From: Shewanellaceae bacterium
GTDB lineage: Bacteria > Pseudomonadota > Gammaproteobacteria > Enterobacterales > Shewanellaceae
Direction: 5' to 3'
Assembly: GCA_016779685.1 (NCBI GenBank)
Contig: JADHND010000084.1
Location: 1-7,037 of the forward strand
DNA: 7,037 nucleotides
Part shown: piece by piece, positions 1-6,640 of the stretch
Position numbering within the stretch: position 1 is the first letter of the stretch
Layout of the letters: the number at the start of each line of letters is the position of its first letter
The notes under the pieces: model-generated
The model's database searches: none
What the model was told of the DNA's origin: nothing
Seen by the model: the letters and a program-made list of their open reading frames with translations, nothing else
Made by a program: the position numbers and the translations under genes

Positions 1-379
1 CTTTACCCTTGTAAGAGCCTGTAGTATGACTACGCGAGGCCGATATCGCAGTATTACCAAGAACTGTCACTTGGTGCTCTAATGTTTCGCTCTTCATAGC
101 CGCCAAGTACTTCATATCAGACAACATATGATGATGAGCGTATTCGTCTGCGCTTCTTTCAACACGACCGCCCTCATAAATGGTGACATCATCAGCTAAT
201 TGAGCACGCGCAAGCTCTTTGTTACTTGTTTCTAACGCTTCATGAAAAGCTAATACAACTTTTGCAGCTGGGGTATCCAGCCCTTTAAGCATTCCTTTAT
301 CTTTTTGTTTATCACCATGAGCGTGAACTACAAAGCTAACCGTCATTAATAAAACGAGTAGTATATTTCTTTTTTTCAT
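1..379 (-). CDS. Exported NTF2/SnoaL-like (DUF4440-type) protein, 3' part beyond the window
   Basis: The first 126 residues of an open frame that runs off the left edge. Residues 1-20 form a typical signal peptide: a Lys-Lys-Arg start, a hydrophobic stretch from Ile6 to Val18, and a likely cut after His-Ala, so the mature protein would begin His-Gly-Asp. The rest fits the first half of a small NTF2-like fold: a helix around residues 36-62 (AAKVVLAFHEALETSNKEL), then 'DDVTIYEGGRVERSADEY', then His82-His83-His84-Met85 and Met89, then the strand 'HQVTVLGNTAISASRSH'. This resembles DUF4440/SnoaL-type proteins annotated as 'nuclear transport factor 2 family'; that assignment is from memory of the family pattern. 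It follows copD by 19 bases, so it is probably cotranscribed. A periplasmic role in copper handling is inference from location, signal peptide and His/Met residues. ATG at 379 was preferred to ATG at 385 because of ribosome-site spacing. No enzymatic activity can be assigned. Confidence 0.8.
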   Translation of the reverse strand, partial: MKKRNILLVLLMTVSFVVHAHGDKQKDKGMLKGLDTPAAKVVLAFHEALETSNKELARAQLADDVTIYEGGRVERSADEYAHHHMLSDMKYLAAMKSETLEHQVTVLGNTAISASRSHTTGSYKGK

Positions 380-385
380 TTTCAT

Positions 386-393
386 TCTCTTTT
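386..393 (-). promoter_or_regulatory. Ribosome binding site that decides the start of the NTF2-like gene
   Basis: Read on the minus strand the sequence is AAAAGAGA. Two in-frame ATGs lie just downstream, at 385 and 379. The AGAG core ends only one base before the first ATG but seven bases before the second, so the second is the better start. The second also gives a signal peptide beginning Met-Lys-Lys-Arg. Confidence 0.55.
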
Positions 394-398
394 CAGGT

Positions 399-1292
399 TT
401 AATTTACAGGGCCGACAATACTAGTAAGCACTGCTGTTACAGATAAAATGGCAATAGCTACAAACATTTCAATTGAGATTGATTTGGATAATGTTTTTCT
501 GCCATCACTATTTTTGAGCTGCGGGACTAATTTCAATTTATGTGTAGCGGCTATCTTCATTACGCAAATCACTAACAACAATTTAACTAATATGGTTTGT
601 CCATAATTAGTAAATAGCAGAGCATCTAATCCACCCACCAACTGAATTGCCAATAATAAGCCAGCGATTAAGAGCAGACTTACCATGACACTAGCTTGTT
701 TTCCAAACCTTTCCATCAATTGATAAAGCTTTTCGAATTCCAACTTATTGCAGGCTTTTTTAAGAGGGTAAAGGGCACCAAACCACCACGCCATTACAAT
801 GACATGCACCATTAATAGACCTTTTTCAAAGACCCCCATGACGGAAACGTGTCCAGCCAAAGTAAATGAATAAGAAAGAAAAAATAGACATATGACAAGC
901 ACGGCGTTTAAGACATATTTAGTAAGCTTCCAAACACAAAATTGAGAAGAAATTACTACTATCGCAACCCCAATCAGGCCAATCAAGCGCCATAGTGTGG
1001 TATCGCCTATTGACGAATCCCACATGATACTAATCATATCTAGGTCTAGCGCTCCTACTATTCCTTCTTCAACCATTGCGCCAGTGTTAGCAAAGAACCA
1101 AATTGCATTTGCTAGAAAAGCTATTAAGGCGGCAATAAGGGTTATCTGACTAAATGATCTTCTTTCTCCATTTTCCAAAGTATTACCGCCGTACACATTG
1201 CCAAAAAATGTATATCCAGCAATACAGGCAAAGCCAACGTAGAACGCAGTTTTCGTCAGCACTATGACCGTATTCCAGATATAAATTTCCAT
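399..1292 (-). CDS. copD: CopD family copper resistance inner-membrane protein
   Basis: A 297-residue integral membrane protein, close to the usual length of stand-alone CopD/PcoD. About eight hydrophobic segments can be seen, near residues 8-28, 48-68, 102-118, 125-147, 158-178, 199-219, 231-250 and 272-292. Family-like landmarks are 'LAGHVSVMG' (His148), 'MVHVIVMAWWFGALYPL' (His163, with the aromatic/Gly stretch typical of CopD), 'NYGQTILVKLLLV' and the final 'SISIEMFVAIAIL' helix with Glu275. CopD is generally thought to work with periplasmic CopC in moving copper across the inner membrane, usually inward; biochemical proof is thin. Here copC lies directly upstream with an 18-base gap, which supports the pairing. 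The ribosome site AGAG at 1301-1304 is modest and eight bases from the ATG, so expression may partly depend on coupling to copC. The next in-frame Met is at residue 73, too far in to be the start. Confidence 0.9.
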   Translation of the reverse strand: MEIYIWNTVIVLTKTAFYVGFACIAGYTFFGNVYGGNTLENGERRSFSQITLIAALIAFLANAIWFFANTGAMVEEGIVGALDLDMISIMWDSSIGDTTLWRLIGLIGVAIVVISSQFCVWKLTKYVLNAVLVICLFFLSYSFTLAGHVSVMGVFEKGLLMVHVIVMAWWFGALYPLKKACNKLEFEKLYQLMERFGKQASVMVSLLLIAGLLLAIQLVGGLDALLFTNYGQTILVKLLLVICVMKIAATHKLKLVPQLKNSDGRKTLSKSISIEMFVAIAILSVTAVLTSIVGPVN

Positions 1293-1310
1293 AGTAATTA
1301 CTCTACTTAA

Positions 1311-1658
1311 TTAATGAACCATGAAGCCAAAGTTGTCCTTCATCTTGTGACCATCTTTACCTAAGAAAGTGACATCTACGATGTAATTGGCTGGAGCCAA
1401 CTGAGGTAGCTTCCATGAGAATTCACTGCTCGCTTCTTTTGAAGGTTGAAAGCCAAACTTTACTTTTTTTCCCTGCTTATTTTTTAACGATACTTTGACT
1501 AAACGCACTTCTTTACTGAACTTAAGTGTAAGTTCCTCTGGGGATGTCATTAACATTGCATTATCCGAAGGCGAACTTTTTTCAAGATTTACGTGTGCGA
1601 ACACAGCGCTACTAATAACAACGCTGATTACCGCTAAGATTTTGATTAATGCTTTCAT
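1311..1658 (-). CDS. copC: CopC family periplasmic copper-binding protein, Cu(II)-only type
   Basis: A 115-residue protein of normal CopC/YobA length. Residues 1-21 are a signal peptide ending Val-Phe-Ala, so the mature protein starts with His22, as the family requires for the N-terminal copper ligand. The domain then follows the CopC pattern: 'HVNLEKSSPSDNAML', 'LTLKFSKEVRLVKVSL', 'APANYIVDVTFLGKDGHKM', 'FGFMVH'. The motif Asp102-Gly103-His104 matches the Asp/His pair which, with the mature His1, forms the high-affinity Cu(II) site in CopC. The Met/His-rich loop that binds Cu(I) in the Pseudomonas syringae type is absent (the mid-protein stretch is Lys/Ser-rich), so this looks like the single-site Cu(II) class. 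A further His is the last residue. A good ribosome site (AGAGG at 1664-1668, five bases from the ATG) supports the start. The gene lies 38 bases after cusA and 18 before copD. The role is periplasmic copper binding and probable delivery to CopD. Confidence 0.92.
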   Translation of the reverse strand: MKALIKILAVISVVISSAVFAHVNLEKSSPSDNAMLMTSPEELTLKFSKEVRLVKVSLKNKQGKKVKFGFQPSKEASSEFSWKLPQLAPANYIVDVTFLGKDGHKMKDNFGFMVH

Positions 1659-1660
1659 AT

Positions 1661-1670
1661 TTACCTCTTT
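1661..1670 (-). promoter_or_regulatory. Ribosome binding site of copC
   Basis: On the minus strand the sequence reads AAAGAGGTAA, with AGAGG five bases from the copC ATG. It sits in the 38-base cusA-copC gap, the longest spacer in the window. I see no convincing hairpin terminator or -35/-10 pair there, so copC is most simply read as part of the same transcript. Confidence 0.6.
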
Positions 1671-1696
1671 TAAAATTTATGGTTTAACGACTAAAT

Positions 1697-4600
1697 TTAG
1701 CTTTTTGATAACTCTTGATTAAAGAAATTTATTTCTCTCTTTTTAACAATTGAATAAATAGCAGGCAGTACAATGAGAGTTAGTAACACTGCACTCGTCA
1801 TCCCACCGACCATAGGTGCTGCGATGCGACTCATGACCTCCGAACCAGTGCCTGTTCCATATAAAATAGGTAATAGACCGATGATGATTGTTGCCACGGT
1901 CATCATGACAGGGCGTACACGCAAACCAGCGCCATGTAACAAGGCATCTTGATAATCTGCGTCAGAAATCTGTTCTGCTCGCTCGGTCGCTTTTTCCTTG
2001 AGATCTGTAAGAGCTTGATTCAAGTAAACCAGCATGATGACTCCAATCTCTACGGCAACACCTGCTAGCGCAATAAAACCAACACCTACAGCGACGGAAA
2101 AGTTAAATCCTTCCAAATACATTAGCCATAAGCCACCAATCATTGCCATAGGTAATGTCACGACAATAATGGCTACTTCGCTAAACGAGCGGAAATTCAA
2201 ATAGAGCAAGATCAAAATAATGGCTAGCGTTAAGGGCAAAACAAATGTCAATTTTTCTTTTGCTCTTTCCATATATTCATACTGCCCAGCCCAAGAGATT
2301 GAGTAACCTGTTGGAATTTCTAGATTTTGCTCAAGGTACTCTTTAGCATTCTCTACATATGTCCCGACATCCACGCCTTCGATATCAATAAATGACCAGC
2401 CATTAATGCGAGCGTCTTCACTTTTTATTCCCGGAGCGCCATTCTCAACACGGATATCTGCTACATCTCCCAATGCGATACGCTGATCATTCGGAGTAAT
2501 AACAGGCAATCTAGCGAGTTGCTCAGGCGAATCTCTATAGTCTTGTGGATATCTTAAATTGACAGGGTAACGCTCTTGTCCCTCCACAGTTTGAGTGACA
2601 TTCATGCCTCCAATAGCCGTCGATACCACCTGCTGAACATCAGCAATATTTAACCCGAATCGACTCGCCTTTTCACGAGAAATATCTATCTTGATATAAC
2701 GGCCGCCAGCTACACGCTCGGAATAAACCGATGCTGTTCCCTCTACCGCTGGTAACAATTGTTCAATTTGCTGACCTATTTCTTGAATCTTATCAAGGTC
2801 AGGTCCTGCTACCTTTATTCCAACAGGAGTTTTGATACCCGTCGCTAGCATATCTATCCGGGTTTTTATTGGCATCACCCAAGCATTTGTTAAGCCGGGT
2901 AATTTAACCAATTCATCAAATTCAGCTTTTAAACTTTCAGTGGTTACTCCGTCTCGCCACTGCTCTTGTGGTTTCAACTGAATGAATGTTTCAATCATCG
3001 TTAAAGGGGCAGGGTCAGTGGCGGTTTCAGCACGACCAACTTTGCCAAAGACGGTCTCGACTTCAGGCACTGTGCGAAGTAACTTGTCCGTTTGTTGTAA
3101 TAATTCGCGAGCTTTACCAATGGATATGCCGGGGTAAGTTGTTGGCATATACATCAGGTCACCTTCATCCAATGGCGGGATGAATTCACTACCAATCTTA
3201 TTAACAGGCCAAAAACCCACGGCGGTAACCAATAACGCAATTACAATGGTTGATTTAGGGAATTTCATAACCTGTCTTAACACAGGCATATACAGAGCGG
3301 TCAGTACGCGGTTCAATGGGTTTTTCTTTTCCGATATAATCTTTCCACGAATAAAATATCCCATAAGAACGGGAACCAGAGTTATTGCCAATCCAGCGGA
3401 TGCAGCCATCGCATAGGTTTTAGTGTATGCAAGAGGGGCAAACATTCTTCCTTCTTGAGCTTCTAGAATAAAGACTGGTAAGAATGACACTGTGATAATA
3501 AGTAGACTGAAAAACAATGCTGGACCAACTTCACTTGCAGCTTTAGCAACAATTTGCCAACGGTTTTCATCCGTCAATGGCACGCCCTTTTTATTAAGAG
3601 CTTCCATGTGCTTGTGCATATTTTCAATCATTACAATTGCACCGTCCGTCATGGCTCCTATCGCTATTGCAATCCCACCTAATGACATAATATTGGCATT
3701 GATACCTTGCATGTACATGATGATAAAAGACACCAAAATTCCTAAAGGCAAGGTAATAACTGCGACAATGGAAGAACGTAGATGAAACAAAAATGCCGCA
3801 CAAATTAGTGCAACCACAATTAGCTCTTCAATCAATTTATCTGATAGATTGCTAACCGCTCGTTCAATTAACTTAGATCTGTCATAAACAGGAACAACTT
3901 CAACACCTTCAGGCAAAGAGGCTTTTAATGATTCAAGTTTTTCTTTTACACCGTCAATTGTTTGCTGTGCGTTTTCTCCAAAGCGCATTACCACGACGCC
4001 CCCAACAACTTCGCCTTCACCATTTAACTCCGCTATCCCTCGGCGCATCTGTGGACCCAATCCAACATCAGCTATATCGCCAATACGCAATGGCGTACCC
4101 TGCTCATTAACGCCTAACGGTATTTTTTCGATGTCACCAACGGATTGAATATAGCCAGTGGCAGTTACCATGTACTCAGCTTCGGCCATTTCAACAACAG
4201 ACGCACCTGTTTCTTGGTTACCTCTTTTCAGCGCCATTTGAACGTGAGTCAATGGTATACCGTAGGCTCGCAACTTATCTGGATCAACTTGAACTTGGTA
4301 TTGTTTAACCATGCCACCAATTGCAGCGACCTCAGAAACTCCCGGAACCGTTTGAAGCTCGTATTTTAAAAACCAGTCTTGGATACTTCGCAACTGACTA
4401 AGATCATGATTACCAGATTTATCAGTGAGCGCATATATATAAACCCAGCCCACACCTGTTGCATCAGGCCCTAGCTGTGGTTTTGCTGCATCTGGTAAAC
4501 TCGAAGCAACTTGACTCAAATACTCCAACACACGACTCCTTGCCCAATAAAGGTCTGTGTCGTCGTCAAATATGATGTAGACATATGAGTCGCCAAAGAA

Positions 4601-4858
4601 CGAATAACCTCGAACCGTTTGTGCTCCCGGTACTGAAAGCATCGCAGTAGTTAAAGGAAAAGTTACTTGATCTTGTACTACCTGAGGTGCTTGTCCCGGA
4701 TAACTCGTTTTGATAATTACTTGAACATCTGACAAGTCAGGAAGCGCATCGACAGGTGTATTTTTTAACGCAAATATTCCACCAAATGCGATGATAAGCG
4801 TGGTTAATAACACAAAGAAACGGTTACCCACTGACCATCTAATTATTGATTCAATCAT
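1697..4858 (-). CDS. cusA: CusA-type heavy-metal efflux RND transporter (Cu(I)/Ag(I))
   Basis: The 1053-residue inner-membrane pump of the tripartite system; full family length and uninterrupted. It has the RND layout: first helix near 13-30, periplasmic porter domain, helices in 340-505, a second helix group start near 535-552, a second porter domain, then helices 870-1035. Residues known from E. coli CusA are present: the cleft methionines Met571, Met621 and Met670 (E. coli 573, 623, 672) with Glu623, and the stepping pairs Met271/Met752, Met391/Met1009, Met403/Met484 and Met410/Met499. 'NIMSLGGIAIAIGAMTDGAIVMIEN' carries Asp405, and 'AGVAVEIGVIMLVYL' carries Glu937, both proton-path residues. 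The third, Lys984 of E. coli, is Val984 here ('RVRPVMMTV'). The methionine set favours Cu/Ag over the Co/Zn/Cd of CzcA. The gene starts 15 bases after the cusB stop, with GGGAG (4866-4870) seven bases from the ATG. Confidence 0.96.
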   Translation of the reverse strand: MIESIIRWSVGNRFFVLLTTLIIAFGGIFALKNTPVDALPDLSDVQVIIKTSYPGQAPQVVQDQVTFPLTTAMLSVPGAQTVRGYSFFGDSYVYIIFDDDTDLYWARSRVLEYLSQVASSLPDAAKPQLGPDATGVGWVYIYALTDKSGNHDLSQLRSIQDWFLKYELQTVPGVSEVAAIGGMVKQYQVQVDPDKLRAYGIPLTHVQMALKRGNQETGASVVEMAEAEYMVTATGYIQSVGDIEKIPLGVNEQGTPLRIGDIADVGLGPQMRRGIAELNGEGEVVGGVVVMRFGENAQQTIDGVKEKLESLKASLPEGVEVVPVYDRSKLIERAVSNLSDKLIEELIVVALICAAFLFHLRSSIVAVITLPLGILVSFIIMYMQGINANIMSLGGIAIAIGAMTDGAIVMIENMHKHMEALNKKGVPLTDENRWQIVAKAASEVGPALFFSLLIITVSFLPVFILEAQEGRMFAPLAYTKTYAMAASAGLAITLVPVLMGYFIRGKIISEKKNPLNRVLTALYMPVLRQVMKFPKSTIVIALLVTAVGFWPVNKIGSEFIPPLDEGDLMYMPTTYPGISIGKARELLQQTDKLLRTVPEVETVFGKVGRAETATDPAPLTMIETFIQLKPQEQWRDGVTTESLKAEFDELVKLPGLTNAWVMPIKTRIDMLATGIKTPVGIKVAGPDLDKIQEIGQQIEQLLPAVEGTASVYSERVAGGRYIKIDISREKASRFGLNIADVQQVVSTAIGGMNVTQTVEGQERYPVNLRYPQDYRDSPEQLARLPVITPNDQRIALGDVADIRVENGAPGIKSEDARINGWSFIDIEGVDVGTYVENAKEYLEQNLEIPTGYSISWAGQYEYMERAKEKLTFVLPLTLAIILILLYLNFRSFSEVAIIVVTLPMAMIGGLWLMYLEGFNFSVAVGVGFIALAGVAVEIGVIMLVYLNQALTDLKEKATERAEQISDADYQDALLHGAGLRVRPVMMTVATIIIGLLPILYGTGTGSEVMSRIAAPMVGGMTSAVLLTLIVLPAIYSIVKKREINFFNQELSKS

Positions 4859-4865
4859 TACTAAT

Positions 4866-4870
4866 CTCCC
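4866..4870 (-). promoter_or_regulatory. Ribosome binding site of cusA
   Basis: GGGAG on the minus strand, seven bases before the cusA ATG. It lies inside the 15-base gap after the cusB stop, so cusA has its own strong site although it is tightly linked to cusB. Confidence 0.6.
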
Positions 4871-4873
4871 TAT

Positions 4874-6628
4874 TTAATGGTTCGAATGATCGACAACAGC
4901 TTTCTGTTCATGATTTGTCTCATGTTCGTCGCTGTTTTTTTCATTTGCTTCAAGGGAAATTTCAGTGATAACCAATTCATCTCTCACTTCAAACGTGAAA
5001 GTGACGTTGTCACCAACATTAAAGTCAGCTATTTCTATATTTTCCGCGACGATAAAATCCATCGTCGCAGCAGGTCTATCCCACTTCTCTATTGGGCCTC
5101 GACTAATATTGAAAGTGCGATTGCCTAAGGTTATTTCATTAATTAAACCTGAGACTGTTGCAGAGGATACTTCTGGCTGACTCATGATATGAATACCAGT
5201 TACTTCATATCCACTATCTTCGGTTTTAGACACCTCGAAGTGTAAAGATTGACCTGACTTTAAAGAGTCAACATCAACATTCTCAGCCACATTAAAGTCC
5301 ATTGTCATTTCCGGCCAATCCCAAGCTTCAGCCGGGCCATGTGTAATATTGACCATACGATGTCCTGTCATGACGCTGTTTACTTCACCTTGCATCCAGA
5401 TAGAGTTCGGCACCTCATCATGTGTCATACGCTTAAAGTCTGATGACTTACTTGATTCCGAATCAATTAGGAATTGAGCAGACGTAACAACAACATCATC
5501 TTCATTTAAACCGCTCAGAATCTCGATACTATCTTTATCAACTCGACCAATAGTTACCTCAATTGATTTAAACTGTCCGTCACCTAAGGCGAGGACGACT
5601 CTGTCTTGCTTGCCTGTGCGTATGACCGCTTCTTTAGGAACAATAATCGCACTGTCGGCTTGATTCGCATGGATCGAAACTTGTGCGAACATATTGGGCT
5701 TTAATTGAAAATCAGGATTACCAAATTTCAAGCGAACTCTAAGTGTGCGAGTTTTACTGTTTAATGCTGGGTAAACATAGTCAACCACACCTGTCCAATC
5801 TTCTCCGGGCAAGTAGTCTAGAGTCATCGATACTGGCAACCCTTCTTTGATAAGCGCTGCATCTCGTTCAAACACTTCAGCCTCTACCCATACTTGGTCA
5901 AGTTTGCCGATACTAAGCAAAGTATCTCCCGGTTTCACATAGAAACCTTCTCGTATCTTTAACCCATCTACAACACCTGCTTGAGGCGAATAAAAGGTAA
6001 TTGTTTGTTGAACTTTTTTTGTTTGCTCTAGTTCTTTAATCAAGCCTGCTGAAAGTTGTAAGGCTTTAAGACGATCTTTAGCTGCCGTAACTAACGAGCC
6101 GTTATTGCGCTTTAAGGCGATTAACAATTCTTCTTGAGCATTAACTAACTGGGGAGAATATAAGCTGTAAAGGGGTTGACCTTTTTCTACAGGGTCACCC
6201 TCAGCCTTAACGTATAGTTTTTCGATCCAGCCATCAACACGTGGGTGGATATGAATTAGTTTATCTTCGTCATATTGTACATAACCCACCGTAGAGATTT
6301 CAGTGTGCATATTTTCTAGCTCAACAGGTGCGGTACGAACACCAAGATTATTCACCACATGAGGAGCGACCCTAACAGCACCGGGGCCGAAGTCATCAGT
6401 TGATGATTCATCTTCATACACAGGAATTAAGTCCATCCCCATAGGAGATTTACCGGGCTTGTCCCGGCGGTAGTTAGAATCCATCGGGGCAACCCAATAA
6501 AGCGGCTTTTTCTCTTCAGAATTTGTTTTCGGTCCTTCAGAGTTAGGATTTAGGAATAAACCCAATGTCCCAGCACCTATTGCTGCACCAATGATGATCG
6601 CGATAATTATTTTTGTATTAGATGACAT
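4874..6628 (-). CDS. cusB: CusB-type periplasmic adaptor with two C-terminal CusF-like domains and a His-rich tail
   Basis: A 584-residue membrane-fusion protein linking the CusA pump to the outer-membrane channel; E. coli CusB has about 407 residues. Layout: N-terminal membrane anchor (7-26); heavy-metal-binding segment 43-71 ('YWVAPMDSNYRRDKPGKSP' onward) with Met49, Met63 and Met65 matching the three Cu(I)/Ag(I) methionines of CusB; lipoyl/barrel-sandwich and hairpin core, about 120-245 ('IHPRVDGWIEKLYV', 'SPQAGVVDGL'); beta-barrel and membrane-proximal parts, about 245-390. Two CusF-like domains follow, near 411-482 and 491-560. The first has His430, Trp438, Met441 and Met443, spaced exactly like the CusF ligands; the second has Arg510, Arg518, Ala521 and Met523 at those places. 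The end (562-584) contains five His among acidic residues. The fusion suggests that metal capture by CusF and hand-off to CusB happen within one chain. The ATG overlaps the upstream stop by one base and has GGAGAG five bases away. Confidence 0.95.
   Translation of the reverse strand: MSSNTKIIIAIIIGAAIGAGTLGLFLNPNSEGPKTNSEEKKPLYWVAPMDSNYRRDKPGKSPMGMDLIPVYEDESSTDDFGPGAVRVAPHVVNNLGVRTAPVELENMHTEISTVGYVQYDEDKLIHIHPRVDGWIEKLYVKAEGDPVEKGQPLYSLYSPQLVNAQEELLIALKRNNGSLVTAAKDRLKALQLSAGLIKELEQTKKVQQTITFYSPQAGVVDGLKIREGFYVKPGDTLLSIGKLDQVWVEAEVFERDAALIKEGLPVSMTLDYLPGEDWTGVVDYVYPALNSKTRTLRVRLKFGNPDFQLKPNMFAQVSIHANQADSAIIVPKEAVIRTGKQDRVVLALGDGQFKSIEVTIGRVDKDSIEILSGLNEDDVVVTSAQFLIDSESSKSSDFKRMTHDEVPNSIWMQGEVNSVMTGHRMVNITHGPAEAWDWPEMTMDFNVAENVDVDSLKSGQSLHFEVSKTEDSGYEVTGIHIMSQPEVSSATVSGLINEITLGNRTFNISRGPIEKWDRPAATMDFIVAENIEIADFNVGDNVTFTFEVRDELVITEISLEANEKNSDEHETNHEQKAVVDHSNH
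4949..5398 (-). repeat. Tandem CusF-like domain duplication within cusB
   Basis: Two protein-level repeats of about 70 residues (CusB residues 411-482 and 491-560). Shared positions include 'NI..GP.E.WD.P..TMDF.VAEN' followed by a 'G..F.F.V' strand. In the shared 'TMDF.VAEN' stretch the codons differ at many third positions, so the copies are old or were acquired separately rather than being a recent slip duplication. The downstream copy has lost most copper-site residues. Confidence 0.85.
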
Positions 6629-6640
6629 TATTTCTCTCCG
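6626..6640 (-). promoter_or_regulatory. Coupled cusC stop / cusB start with ribosome site
   Basis: On the minus strand the junction reads GGAGAG, five bases, then TAATG, where the last base of the cusC stop is the first base of the cusB ATG. The ribosome site lies within the final Gly-Glu-Lys codons of cusC. This arrangement usually means translational coupling of channel and adaptor. Confidence 0.75.

Noticed and set aside
383..385. ATG at 385 as the start of the NTF2-like gene
   Set aside because: Only one base separates it from the purine-rich ribosome site; ATG at 379 has seven-base spacing and a cleaner signal peptide. The difference is only two residues.
1293..1302. Perfect 10-base palindrome AGTAATTACT just before copD
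   Set aside because: It is short and AT-rich, a kind expected by chance in AT-rich spacers, and no second copy was noticed elsewhere in the window. It is not enough to call an operator.
1659..1696. Possible promoter or terminator in the cusA-copC gap
   Set aside because: The gap is AT-rich but shows no GC hairpin with a T run and no well-spaced -35/-10 pair; only the copC ribosome site is convincing.
3492..3785. A 97-codon plus-strand open frame, and similar ones at 1495-1722, 2986-3183, 3180-3416, 3928-4110, 4145-4369, 4877-5128 and 4965-5180
   Set aside because: All lie antisense to well-supported cus/cop genes, have no family-like patterns, and are explained as antisense shadows of conserved coding frames.
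1697..4858. CzcA (Co/Zn/Cd) identity for the RND pump
   Set aside because: The cleft methionines and the series of methionine pairs match CusA, and the adaptor has Met-based metal sites plus CusF domains, which point to Cu(I)/Ag(I).
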